Shown: positions 45,770-54,135 of the stretch, in pieces | Position numbering within the stretch: the first letter of the stretch is position 1 | Layout: each line of letters starts with the position of its first letter | Assembly (NCBI RefSeq): GCF_030684215.1 | Contig: NZ_JAUXOV010000029.1 | Location: 1 to 64,000, forward strand | Direction of reading: 5' to 3' | Length of the DNA: 64,000 bases | From: Pseudotabrizicola sp. | GTDB lineage: Bacteria > Pseudomonadota > Alphaproteobacteria > Rhodobacterales > Rhodobacteraceae | Made by a program: the position numbers and the translations under genes | The notes under the pieces: model-generated | Database searches by the model: none | Told to the model about the DNA's origin: nothing | The model's input: only the letters and a program-made list of their open reading frames with translations

Positions 45770-47722
45770 TCAGGCTCCCGAAGGTTCCACAAACATCCGG
45801 CCGCGCATCTCCATGTGAAGGGCGTGGCAGAACCACTGGCAGTAGTACCAGTAGACCCCGGCCTGAGCCGCGGTGAAGGTGATAGATGCCGTTGCCAGCG
45901 GCCCGACTTCCATCGCCACACCATGATTGCCAAGCGTGAAGCCGTGGGTCAGGTCGTCAATGTCATCCAGATTGGTGCAGATCACTGTGACTTCGTCGCC
46001 TTCCTTCACAGTGAAGGTTTCGAGGGAAAACGCAGGTGCCTGGCTGGTCATGTAGACACGGACCTTCTTCGGATCGTCTTTGTCGCGGATCACCGCATCG
46101 GTCCAGTCGTCCAGGTCCACGCCATCGGCCTCAGCCTGGGTACGGGTTTCGGCCCACATCACATCATCACGCTTCCACGCGGAAAGCGGGTTCACCCGGG
46201 AAGCAACCACGGCAATCGCATCATGCGGTTCGGCGAAGGCAGGTCCGTCGTGAACGATGACCATCTTGTCGCCTGAAATGTCGATCAGCTGATCGTTTTC
46301 GGGCTTCAGCGGGCCGACGTTCAGGAAGCGATCCTTGCTGAACTTGCTCAGGCAGACCAGCCAGTTGTTCTCGGCTTCCAGCGTTTCGCCCATCACCGTC
46401 TTCAGGTGGCCGGGCTGGTAGTGCACATCAAGTTTGTCCTTGATCGGGTCGATCGCTTCACCCGCATAGGCCTTGATCGCGTCCTCAATGCTCCACTTGA
46501 CCACCTGACTGTCGAGGAAGAGCGAGGTATAGGCAAAGCCGCGCCCGTCAAAAGCGGTGTGCAAGGGGCCGAGGCCCAGTTCGGGTTCGGCCACCACGGT
46601 GCTGCGCGGATCAATGTCGCTGGTGAACAGCGCATCGAACCGGGTCACATCCAGCACGGTGACGGTGGGCGACAGCTTGCCGGCGATGCAAAGGTGCTTC
46701 TTGTCAGGCGCCATATTGCAGCCGTGTGGGTTGTTGGCGATGGGAATATAGCGGGTGAATTGGCTTTTCGCCTCTTTGCGTCCGTCCAGCACGCGGACGC
46801 CATTCAGTTCCTGCCCCTCACCTGCGGCGACGGCCCTTTCGATCTCGGCGATGTTGAAGACGACGACATGGTCCATTTCGGCGGCGGTCATGTCGGACAG
46901 CGTCATGCCCATTTCGCTGTTGTAAGATGTCGAGAAGGCCCATTTGCCTTCATAGTCGGCATCGCAGTTGTCGAGGTTGCCGCTGACGATCACCTGCCAG
47001 GCCGGGGTCCAGCTGGCGCTGTCGACGGCGGTGAAAATGTTCACATAGGTCGAGACATCCTGCATCGTGGAGCCGTCGTTGACCAGCGGGGCCTCATCCT
47101 CGCCGTTGCAGAAGACATAGGTGGATTTCGGGAATTTCTGCGGGCGCAGGCCGTGGATGGCCTTTGCGTTCGGGACTTCCAGGATGGCGTCGCATTTCAT
47201 CACGTCGGTGCGAACGCGGGCGACGCGGGTGTTGGCTTTGTCGTTCATGAACAGATACTGGCCGTCATACTTGCCGTCTGCGAACGACATGTGGACGTGG
47301 TGAAGATCGCCCTGATCGTGGATCTTCTTGCCGTTGGCTTCGAGGTATTTCTTCGTCTTGTCGGTCATCGTCCGTTGGTGGATGCGGATCGATTCATTGG
47401 TAGACCCCCAGCCGGTGGCCGAGCAGCGGTTGAAAACCGGCACGCGCATCAGTTCACGCATGGACGGGATGCCAAGGATACGCATCTCGCCCGACTGACC
47501 CGAGGACCAGAAGCCGTAATGCGTGTCCAACTGGCCGGGGGCCACGCTGTATCCTTCGCCAGCCGCCAGCGCGGCACCGGATGAGGCAAGCGTCGCCCCG
47601 CCGAAAAGCCCGCCAGTCAGGGCAAGGCGACCTCCGCCCAGGGTGCCAGCAATTGCGGCCCCTCCGGCGGTGGCACCCAGCATTGCGCGGCGGGAAAGAC
47701 CAGTCTTGTGTTCCTGTGTCAT
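45770..47722 (-). CDS. nosZ: Nitrous-oxide reductase NosZ (clade I)
   Basis: 650 residues. A Tat signal ([13 protein letters not shown]) marks clade I and export of the folded enzyme. CuZ histidine ligands include those in [21 protein letters not shown] and FAEPHDA. The C-terminal cupredoxin carries the CuA ligands Cys628, Trp630, Cys632, His636 and Met639 ([12 protein letters not shown]). It reduces N2O to N2 in the periplasm. All key metal ligands appear intact. AAAGGAGTT precedes the ATG. Confidence 0.96.
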   Translation of the reverse strand: MTQEHKTGLSRRAMLGATAGGAAIAGTLGGGRLALTGGLFGGATLASSGAALAAGEGYSVAPGQLDTHYGFWSSGQSGEMRILGIPSMRELMRVPVFNRCSATGWGSTNESIRIHQRTMTDKTKKYLEANGKKIHDQGDLHHVHMSFADGKYDGQYLFMNDKANTRVARVRTDVMKCDAILEVPNAKAIHGLRPQKFPKSTYVFCNGEDEAPLVNDGSTMQDVSTYVNIFTAVDSASWTPAWQVIVSGNLDNCDADYEGKWAFSTSYNSEMGMTLSDMTAAEMDHVVVFNIAEIERAVAAGEGQELNGVRVLDGRKEAKSQFTRYIPIANNPHGCNMAPDKKHLCIAGKLSPTVTVLDVTRFDALFTSDIDPRSTVVAEPELGLGPLHTAFDGRGFAYTSLFLDSQVVKWSIEDAIKAYAGEAIDPIKDKLDVHYQPGHLKTVMGETLEAENNWLVCLSKFSKDRFLNVGPLKPENDQLIDISGDKMVIVHDGPAFAEPHDAIAVVASRVNPLSAWKRDDVMWAETRTQAEADGVDLDDWTDAVIRDKDDPKKVRVYMTSQAPAFSLETFTVKEGDEVTVICTNLDDIDDLTHGFTLGNHGVAMEVGPLATASITFTAAQAGVYWYYCQWFCHALHMEMRGRMFVEPSGA

Positions 47723-47736
47723 TCTCGGAACTCCTT

Positions 47737-49914
47737 TTATTCAGCAGGTTGCGTGTTGGGGTGGTTCGGGTGCCCGGAAACGTCGCGGGAAGCGGCGACC
47801 GTTTCTCTCCGCTTCATCTTCTTGATCACGACCGGGCAGATGGTTTTCGACTGATACAGGACCTGGCAATGCAGGCAGTTCACACACTCGTTCGGGTTGA
47901 TCTCACCAGTGGGGTGAATCGCCTGTACGGGGCACTGGTTGGCGCAGCTCTGGCATGGGTTGCCGCATTCCTTGTAACGCTTCAGCCAGTCGAACATCCG
48001 CATCCGCGCCGGGATCGCCAATGCAGCCCCGAGCGGGCAAAGGTAGCGGCAATAGAACCGCTCGACGAACAGACCAGCGGCAAGCAGCGCCAGCGCATAG
48101 GCCACGAACGGCCAAGTGCGGACAAATTTCAGGACAATCGCGGTCTTGAACGGTTCGACCTCGGCGAAGCGTTCGGCCTGTTCGATGCTCATCAGACTGA
48201 CGCCGAAGAGGCCGAGGAAGATCATGTATTTGATCGGCCAAAGGCGCTCATGAAGGCCCCAGGGAAGCGTCCATTGCGGCACGCGCAGCCCCCGGGCGAT
48301 GCGGTTGGTGATTTCCTGCAGCGCGCCAAACGGGCAGAGCCAACCGCAATAGGCCCCACGCCCCCAGAAAAGGAGTGCGACGGCAATCGAGAACCAAAGG
48401 ATGAAGGTCAGCGGGTCCAGAAGGAAAGCCTGCCAACTGAAGCCGCTGACCAGCGCGCCGAACAAGGCCATCAGGTTGACGACCGAAAGCTGCGCATTGG
48501 CATACCAACCAAGGAAAAACAGAGTGAAGGTCAGGAACCCCATGCGGAACCAGAAGAAGGCGCGGGCGTTCCGGGTGGCGATGCTTTGGAAAAAGAAAAC
48601 CAGCGTCAGGACCGCAAGCATCGCCACCGTGATCGCGATTTCAACCTGCTTGTCTGCCCAGATGCGCTTCCAAAGGGCCTGATGGGCAGCGGATTCAGCT
48701 TGATCGGTGACGTCGGCCACAGCTCCGGCGGCCTCCGACACCGGGGGCGCGGCGACAGCGCGAAGGTATCCCTGCGGCAGTTGGTAGCCCAGATCGAAGG
48801 TGGTGAAGACTTTTTCGATGGGTCCGACTTCGCGGTGTACCAAAAGCTGCAGGCGGAAGGGTTTCGTCGGGTCAAAGCCGACATCGGCCGGGATCTTGAA
48901 CAGATCTGTCTCGGTGAATTCGGGCGTGCCGTCGGCAACAACCGAGCCCAGCCGCTTGTGCATCTTGTCGCGAAAGCGAACCGAGACATCGTCCTGGATC
49001 AGGACAATGCGGTCGAAAATGCCGCCACGGACATAGCCCGAGCCTTTGTAGCTGTAGATCCCCCTGCCAACGACGACGAGAGCGTGCTCTCCCGGTTGCA
49101 GCCAGGTGGTCAGGTTCGCTGCCTCGCCGTCGCCCAGTATCGCCCTGCCAATGGAGGCATGTGACACAAGAGCGGTCTGCATCTCGATGAAAGTGGTCCC
49201 AGGCGGCTCGGTCAGAGCGCGGGCGATGGCACGTTCATCACCCAGCGCCGCAAAAGCGGCATTGACCTGCCCCACATCCAGCGAAAGGCGACGCAGCGTG
49301 CCGTCGCCCTCCAGCGTCGTCCAGTCGGCTGCCGCGTTTGCATCGGGGTTCAACTCGAACGTGGGGCCGACGGGCGCGGCATTGGGGGTCAACCCGCCAA
49401 GCCCAAGCGCCCGCGCCACTTTCAGTCCGGCTCTTACGATGGAGTCGTCTATGACCATCACCGTGACAGTCGCGCCCGAGATGATGTCCAACTCATGCGC
49501 CGTGCCGCCGGATTTCGCTTCCGCCACAAGATCAAGGCCGACATAACCGGCAACCACGGCCGCCATCTTCGCTTCGGGAATCCCGATCAGCACGATAGGT
49601 TCTGAATGCTTGACGAGCTTCAATCCCGCCACACGCGCATCCTTGTCAACAGCAACCAGCGTATGGATCGGTTTGCCAGAATAGCCGGTTGTGGAAACGA
49701 AGTCCGATGTGACAAATGCCCAAGCGATGGTTTCACCGGCCTTGGTCACAGGGGCGACGGGCGCATCCGGCAGCACCGCACCATATGCATCGGCTCCGGG
49801 CACAAGATCACCCGCGGGCACTTCGGAAAGAAAGTGTGGCAGGATGGTCTCGGCCGCTGCCGAAGATGTCGAAAGCAGGACACCAAGTAAAACAACCCGA
49901 GCGAGCGCCAGCAT
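47737..49914 (-). CDS. nosR: NosR membrane flavo-iron-sulfur protein
   Basis: 725 residues from the ATG at 49914, which yields a clean signal peptide ([21 protein letters not shown]). The periplasmic FMN-binding domain has the flavinylation motif [12 protein letters not shown]. Five or six membrane helices follow, with CGWLCPFG and [11 protein letters not shown] motifs. A C-terminal polyferredoxin ends it: [19 protein letters not shown] and [12 protein letters not shown]. NosR feeds electrons to, or maintains, NosZ. In-frame ATGs at 49950 and 49986 would hide the signal sequence. Confidence 0.92.
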   Translation of the reverse strand: MLALARVVLLGVLLSTSSAAAETILPHFLSEVPAGDLVPGADAYGAVLPDAPVAPVTKAGETIAWAFVTSDFVSTTGYSGKPIHTLVAVDKDARVAGLKLVKHSEPIVLIGIPEAKMAAVVAGYVGLDLVAEAKSGGTAHELDIISGATVTVMVIDDSIVRAGLKVARALGLGGLTPNAAPVGPTFELNPDANAAADWTTLEGDGTLRRLSLDVGQVNAAFAALGDERAIARALTEPPGTTFIEMQTALVSHASIGRAILGDGEAANLTTWLQPGEHALVVVGRGIYSYKGSGYVRGGIFDRIVLIQDDVSVRFRDKMHKRLGSVVADGTPEFTETDLFKIPADVGFDPTKPFRLQLLVHREVGPIEKVFTTFDLGYQLPQGYLRAVAAPPVSEAAGAVADVTDQAESAAHQALWKRIWADKQVEIAITVAMLAVLTLVFFFQSIATRNARAFFWFRMGFLTFTLFFLGWYANAQLSVVNLMALFGALVSGFSWQAFLLDPLTFILWFSIAVALLFWGRGAYCGWLCPFGALQEITNRIARGLRVPQWTLPWGLHERLWPIKYMIFLGLFGVSLMSIEQAERFAEVEPFKTAIVLKFVRTWPFVAYALALLAAGLFVERFYCRYLCPLGAALAIPARMRMFDWLKRYKECGNPCQSCANQCPVQAIHPTGEINPNECVNCLHCQVLYQSKTICPVVIKKMKRRETVAASRDVSGHPNHPNTQPAE

Positions 49915-50296
49915 CGGGTGCGCTGTGTCGCCGTCGCTATGGCGCAGCATCGAGGGGTAGCGGAAGCATCGACTCAAGCTAATCATGTTCAGGCGTATCC
50001 ATTTGAACGACCGGACTGCCCGCTGTGCTGTTTCGTCCTGTGGCTGGGTACAGGACGAGCCAAAACCGGGAGAAGCACGCTCAACACCGTCAGTGGATAC
50101 GCTGTTTCTCCACGCGCAACGTTGTTGTGGAACAAACTTCGGCGCGATCAAATGCGCGCGCTGGCTGCGGCATATGATTGATTAAAAACGAAAAGGCCGA
50201 CAGCGGTGGCGACACGTTCTAACAGTGACGACCAAAACGATTGCGCACGGCAAGGCTATGCCCCATGGCGCATTGGGGGGCTTGTACCCTATTGGC
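49915..50296. other. nosR upstream region
   Basis: About 380 bases between nosR and the small membrane-protein gene of the next unit; both are read on the minus strand. No gene is supported. No TTGAT-N4-ATCAA site is found, although nos promoters in relatives usually carry one. A hairpin-like GCCCC/GGGGC pair (about 50258-50282) just after the upstream gene could be its terminator. Confidence 0.4.
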
Positions 50297-50494
50297 TCAT
50301 GACGGGCCCTCCTTGTCGTGGTAAGGTCTGGTAGCCCTGCGCAGGGCTAGGCCGAGGGCGAGAAACAGCGCCGCGCCAAAGCCCCAGACCCAGGCATAGC
50401 CGATCATGCCGCTCCAGGGCGCAAGCGCGTATGCCAGCGCCAGCACCGCCCAAACAGTGGCCACGGTGAAGATGAGGGTGATGTCGAATTTCAT
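50297..50494 (-). CDS. Small membrane protein of the heme-copper enzyme unit
   Basis: 65 residues with two hydrophobic helices (ITLIFTVATVWAVLALAYALA and GYAWVWGFGAALFLALGLALR) and a charged tail. AAAGGAGAC precedes the ATG at 50494, and the gene starts 16 bases after the subunit I stop, so it belongs to that operon. It has the size and layout of the small accessory subunits of heme-copper oxidases (CcoQ- or CtaF-like). No function can be read from the sequence. Confidence 0.7.
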   Translation of the reverse strand: MKFDITLIFTVATVWAVLALAYALAPWSGMIGYAWVWGFGAALFLALGLALRRATRPYHDKEGPS

Positions 50495-50510
50495 ATCAGT
50501 CTCCTTTTGT

Positions 50511-52154
50511 TTAGTGGCCATGCCCGGCGCCCACCGCCTCGACCGGCAGCGCGCGCATCGTCTCGAATCCAAGCGTTGTGGCCCCATACATTCCGATCAC
50601 GATGATCAGAACGCCGAGAGGGCCGACCAAAGCGGCCGCGCCCGGACGTGGCGGGGTCGTTCCATCCCATCGCGACGAACAGGTTGGTGCCGCCCTGCTG
50701 CCGATCAACGATCCAGCGACCGAAAGGGCAAAGACCGTCAAGGCCAGCGCCATGACCAGCCCACCCGCCGCAACCCACCCCATCAGCGATGACCAGAGCG
50801 GGGGTGCCTCGCCGCCGTAGCCCGCGTCGATCACCCGGCGCGGCACACCCAGATAACCCGCCGCGACACCGGCGCCACCAAAGGCCAGCAACCCCAGCGT
50901 CGTCAGATGCGGCGTGAACCGCGCCAACCCCGGCATTGCCAGGCCGCGCCCGGTCAGCGCGGGCAGGATCAGGGCAAGTGCCGCGAGGAAGCTCAACGAG
51001 ACCGTGCCAACGGTGAAAAAGTGGAAATACCCCGGCACGAAGAAGGTGTCCGACAGAAGCGGTGCGAGGTCTGCCTGGATCAGCGCGAAGGCGAGCACGA
51101 TGCCGAAACCCATGTTGAGCACCGCGAAGCCCGCCGCCGCCATCGCTGGCTCACGCCAGGGCAGCATCCGGATCCAGCCGAACAGCCCCCGCCCGCCACG
51201 GGCGCGTGCATGCACCTCAAGCGAGGCGATGATGATCAGGAAGGCGGTGAGGGTCGGAACGCTGACAAAAAGCGACAGCAGCGATCCCGCGATCCGCACT
51301 GCGCCCGGCAGATCCGGCTCCAGAAACATGTGATAAAGCGAGGTCGGCGGTACGAAGACGAGATAGGCGGCGAAGACGAGCTTCGAGAAGCGCGCCCCAA
51401 AGATCGACTTCACGCCGACCACCTCCTGCATCAGCACATACCAGACGATGACCGTAGCCATCAGCGGCAGATAATGCATGTTGTGAAAAACGATGTGCCA
51501 ATTGGTGCCGTGATTTGCGGGGATCTCACCCAGACCCAGTGCCCACAAGACGCCCGGCGCGAAAACGTAGATCATGGCGAATCCGCTGACCATCAGGAAC
51601 CCCGCCCAAGTGAAGAGCGCAAAGCCCACCGCCGAGAATTCGCCCACGCGCCGGACGGCCGCGAGGAGCGTGGCCACCCCCGCCGCGGGAATCGCGATCA
51701 GCCCGAGGCCCAGAAGGATGTAGCCCGCGTTGAAAGCCGCCAGCCGACCGGGTTCATGTGCGGCCAGCTGGGGATTACCGTCATAAAGCAGCGGCGTGCC
51801 GCCGGTGGCCGCGCCAAGCGAGAGCGCCATGCCGGCAAGGATCAGCCCGAATCCGGCCCAGCCGAGCGCGCGCCCTGCCAGTCCGCGCCCGCCTTCGCCT
51901 GCGGCCAGTGCCAGCAGGATCGCGCCCTGCACCAGAAAGAGCCAATAGAAGAAGATGCCGACACCGTGCAGGGTCAGAAGTCGGTAGCCCGCTTCCGGCA
52001 GCAGGTCGATCCAGCCCGCCCGCGCCAGCGCCACGCCGACGCCCCCGGAGATGCCGCCCAGGAACACCAGCAGTGCCACGCCAGACATCGCCTGCAACAG
52101 CCAGCGGTCAACGGGTGAAAGGGTGGCCAGTCGGTCACGAAGAGGCCCGCTCAT
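50511..52154 (-). CDS. Heme-copper oxidase superfamily subunit I, non-canonical (candidate NO reductase)
   Basis: 547 residues, about 13 membrane helices, alignable by eye with B-family (ba3-type) subunit I: TLHGVGIFFYW, VPTLTAFLIIIASLE, ARGGRGLFGWIRMLPW, FFVPGYFHFF and GYLGVPRR. The low-spin heme ligands His63 and His378 are kept. The proximal ligand of the high-spin heme, His in ba3, is Tyr376, and one of the paired CuB histidines is Tyr274 (LYHMF, His275 kept). Helix VI reads WHIVFHNMHYLP (His220, His224, His227). It is not a cNOR or qNOR. Clustering with nos, nsrR and nnrS suggests NO reduction. Confidence 0.75.
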   Translation of the reverse strand: MSGPLRDRLATLSPVDRWLLQAMSGVALLVFLGGISGGVGVALARAGWIDLLPEAGYRLLTLHGVGIFFYWLFLVQGAILLALAAGEGGRGLAGRALGWAGFGLILAGMALSLGAATGGTPLLYDGNPQLAAHEPGRLAAFNAGYILLGLGLIAIPAAGVATLLAAVRRVGEFSAVGFALFTWAGFLMVSGFAMIYVFAPGVLWALGLGEIPANHGTNWHIVFHNMHYLPLMATVIVWYVLMQEVVGVKSIFGARFSKLVFAAYLVFVPPTSLYHMFLEPDLPGAVRIAGSLLSLFVSVPTLTAFLIIIASLEVHARARGGRGLFGWIRMLPWREPAMAAAGFAVLNMGFGIVLAFALIQADLAPLLSDTFFVPGYFHFFTVGTVSLSFLAALALILPALTGRGLAMPGLARFTPHLTTLGLLAFGGAGVAAGYLGVPRRVIDAGYGGEAPPLWSSLMGWVAAGGLVMALALTVFALSVAGSLIGSRAAPTCSSRWDGTTPPRPGAAALVGPLGVLIIVIGMYGATTLGFETMRALPVEAVGAGHGH

Positions 52155-52876
52155 GTCGCACCGCCTTCCGTCACGCTGAGGCGCGCCTGCATGGCGTCAT
52201 GCGCCGCGCCGCAATAGACGGTACAATAAATCAGGTAGTCACCCGCCCGCCTGAAACGCATTTCGGTTTCCACCAGTAGGCCCGGCCGCAGGCGGATCAT
52301 CCGCCCGCCACGCCCGAACTGGATTGAGGCCCCGTGCGCCACATCAGTCGCCATCATCCGAAAGCGGTAGGGTTGGTTCACTTCCAAACGCAGATGCCAG
52401 GGCTCGAAGTTGAACTGCGCCGCCTGGAGCCAGATGTCGATCGGTGCGGCATTGTCATTGGCATGCGGGTCGAGGCCGGATTGGGTACCATGATCCGCTG
52501 GCCCATGGTCGCCGTGATCGACCTGCGCCACTGGCGCATGCCTGGCATGCGGATCATGTTGCGCCTGATCGGCCATGGCGTCATGCCCAGCTTCCTCAGC
52601 AAGGGGACGCACGCTGCCGTCGGCCTCGCCGAAGCGCTGAATGAACGCCTGTAGCCGTGCCTCGAAAGCTTCGGGCGTCAGCGCATCAGGTCCCTGATCC
52701 GCATGGGTGCCTTGACCGGCGGCGCCGACTGCATCCTCAGTATGCGTGACACCGAAGAGCGCCAGCGGGCCAGGGGCCGCGCCGTAACCGACCCATAAGC
52801 CGTAAAGTGCGGTACCGCCGAACCCCGCTGCGGCCAGAAAGCCTCGGCGGGTCGTGAAGTGATGTTGATTGGACAT
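52151..52876 (-). CDS. CuA-bearing cupredoxin subunit II with His-rich linker
   Basis: 241 residues. An N-terminal membrane anchor or Tat-like signal (TTRRGFLAAAGFGGTALYGLW) is followed by a linker with eight histidines between residues 98 and 138. A cupredoxin domain follows with a complete CuA set: His181, Cys218, Cys222, His226 and Met229 (CTVYCGAAHDAM). It should pass electrons from a c-type cytochrome or cupredoxin to subunit I. ATGA overlap couples it to subunit I. A hairpin covers its ribosome-binding site. Confidence 0.8.
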   Translation of the reverse strand: MSNQHHFTTRRGFLAAAGFGGTALYGLWVGYGAAPGPLALFGVTHTEDAVGAAGQGTHADQGPDALTPEAFEARLQAFIQRFGEADGSVRPLAEEAGHDAMADQAQHDPHARHAPVAQVDHGDHGPADHGTQSGLDPHANDNAAPIDIWLQAAQFNFEPWHLRLEVNQPYRFRMMATDVAHGASIQFGRGGRMIRLRPGLLVETEMRFRRAGDYLIYCTVYCGAAHDAMQARLSVTEGGAT

Positions 52877-52884
52877 AGGTGGAT

Positions 52885-52902
52885 ACCTTCAAATCTGAAG
52901 GT
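52885..52902 (-). promoter_or_regulatory. Hairpin or dyad covering the subunit II ribosome-binding site
   Basis: Perfect 7-base arms ACCTTCA and TGAAGGT around a 4-base loop end 8 bases before the ATG. The Shine-Dalgarno GAAGG is in the 3' arm. It could be a translational switch or a DNA operator. Confidence 0.65.
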
Positions 52903-53014
52903 TCCGGGTCATTGGGGCAGTGCGTGTACTGGATCTTTGGACGTTCTGCCTGTGGCACCGGAACGGGTCTGTCGGACCACGCCGAAGACTCACCTCAGAA
53001 CGGTGAACCAAGGC

Positions 53015-53034
53015 GTGATTGCCAATGATCACGG
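53015..53034. promoter_or_regulatory. 20-base dyad upstream of subunit II
   Basis: Arms CGTGAT and ATCACG are separated by 8 bases, about 140 bases before the subunit II start in an otherwise gene-free 243-base stretch (52877-53119). The spacing differs from CRP and FNR sites. Possible operator. Confidence 0.4.
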
Positions 53035-53119
53035 AAGACATCTGCCAACCCCAAGGTCAGCCGGACGCCCGTGTGACAAGTGCGCAGTGCAACCCGACCG
53101 CGCCAGCCTGTCAGACCGT

Positions 53120-53506
53120 TCAAGTGAATTTGGGAGGTCGTCCGGCAGGGCCAGATCTGAGACCTGCAGGAAGGGGTGTCAGTCGCAGACCGGGACGCGC
53201 TGCGCCTGACAGCGGCGGGGCGGAAATGTCTGAGTTTCCGACCGCACACACGACGCAGTGCCCGTGAACCGAACAGGTGTCGGCGCTATGTTCTGTCCCA
53301 TTGCCGCAATTTCCGGCGCGCTCCGCGATATTGTGCAACTCGCTCATGGCACCGTGGACATACTGATGCTGAACTGGACGGGCCTCTGCGTTTGAGGTTC
53401 CCGCAAACCCGATGGCGGCTATGACCAGTGCAGCAGTTAGCCAAGACAGAACGCGCCAGCGCCTGCTCTCCGTTACCGCTCTACCGTCGTCTCGATTCGC
53501 GTCCAT
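53120..53506 (-). CDS. Small secreted Cys/His protein of the NO-handling cluster
   Basis: 128 residues from the ATG at 53506, preceded by GGGAG. A hydrophobic signal (VLSWLTAALVIAAIGFAG) precedes a small mature part with CGNGTEHSADTCSVHGHC and VVCAVG, then a Pro/Gly-rich tail. The layout is like DUF2946-type periplasmic proteins that often accompany copper genes, but no family can be claimed. It is the first gene after a perfect FNR/Dnr box and is transcribed toward the heme-copper enzyme, so it may help load or protect that enzyme's metal sites. Confidence 0.6.
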   Translation of the reverse strand: MDANRDDGRAVTESRRWRVLSWLTAALVIAAIGFAGTSNAEARPVQHQYVHGAMSELHNIAERAGNCGNGTEHSADTCSVHGHCVVCAVGNSDISAPPLSGAARPGLRLTPLPAGLRSGPAGRPPKFT

Positions 53507-53555
53507 GACTTGCTCCCAGCACGTGTCAAGATAAGTACCCTTTAGGCTGCGGGCA

Positions 53556-53569
53556 TTGATGCAGATCAA
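53556..53569 (-). promoter_or_regulatory. Perfect FNR/Dnr-type box
   Basis: TTGATGCAGATCAA is a perfect TTGAT-N4-ATCAA dyad. It lies 50 bases before the start of the secreted-protein gene, and TACTTAT (about 53531-53537) is a plausible -10, placing the box near -41.5 as in class II activation by FNR/Dnr/NnrR proteins. Confidence 0.8.
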
Positions 53570-53749
53570 ACGTTAATCTCCGCGACAGGCGCCGAAACGG
53601 ATGCGGCTGCATTGGCAACCTTCCAGACTCTTCGACTCCCTGCATAATCGGGCAGCGTTCCACTTCCTGACTGAAATTGCTGATCCGGAAGACTTACTGC
53701 GTGTGTGCATCAGGCTGTGCGATCAGGTGGCGGCGAATGACAGATCGGG
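53570..53749. other. Gene-free stretch between FNR box and DUF6522 gene
   Basis: No supported gene or RNA is seen in these 180 bases. Confidence 0.3.
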
Positions 53750-54023
53750 TCAGACAACTGTTTGCTCCCGCGTCTTGACAGGGAATCTCACCGATTTCAG
53801 CACGGTTCCTTCCGCATCGACGATAAACCGGCACGCGCGATTCAAGTGATAGAAGGTCAGACGCCAGCACCCGGCGTCTTCGTCCACGCCCAGTTCACAA
53901 CGCGACGTGATAAAAGCCGTCGTGCATGTGCACCCTGATTTCTTCTTCAGACAGCTTGAAGGCTTGGGCCACCAATCGTGCGTCGATGACAATATCCCCG
54001 GTGACGCGCTCGACAGATGTCAT
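53750..54023 (-). pseudogene. DUF6522 family protein, single-base frameshift
   Basis: From the ATG at 54023 (GGAAGGAAA upstream) the frame reads MTSVERVTGDIVIDARLVAQ, AFKLSEEEIRVHMHDGF and stops soon after. The second half, TSRCELGVDEDAGCWRLTFY and FIVDAEGTVLKSVRFPVK, continues in the +1 frame to 53750. The two halves join as one DUF6522-like protein of about 90 residues if one T is removed from the TTTT run after GGC. This may be a real mutation or a homopolymer sequencing error. The family is of unknown function and travels with NO-response genes. Confidence 0.65.
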
Positions 54024-54135
54024 TGCGTTTCCTTCCAATGTGTATCCGCCGACGAAAAGTTACCCCTCTCAGGCGTCTTGGTCTTGAGCGTTTGGGGTGA
54101 TGTGGTCAACGGGCACTCCCTTGTCTGGTCCTTTG

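Noticed and set aside
46406-47584. Long open frame opposite nosZ
   Set aside because: Antisense shadow of a strongly conserved gene; no family resemblance and no start signals.
47581-49164. Long open frame opposite nosR
   Set aside because: Antisense shadow; polar low-complexity protein with no motif.
49915-50151. N-terminal extension of NosR
   Set aside because: It would place the signal peptide inside the protein, and the extra sequence has no resemblance to NosR.
49915-50296. FNR box upstream of nosR
   Set aside because: I searched both strands by eye for TTGAT-N4-ATCAA and found only half-sites; TTGCGCACGGCAA has the wrong spacing.
50907-52118. Long Arg/Gln/His-rich frame opposite the heme-copper subunit I gene
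   Set aside because: It mirrors codon structure of the membrane protein on the other strand; no upstream signal.
50511-52154. Canonical cytochrome cbb3 or cNOR assignment
   Set aside because: No CcoO/CcoP or NorC partner is present, the partner is a CuA cupredoxin, and the helix VI-X residues match B-family oxidases except for the substituted ligands.
52995-53249. Small open frame between subunit II and the secreted protein gene
   Set aside because: Arg/Ser-rich, no ribosome-binding site, overlaps the secreted-protein gene in another frame.
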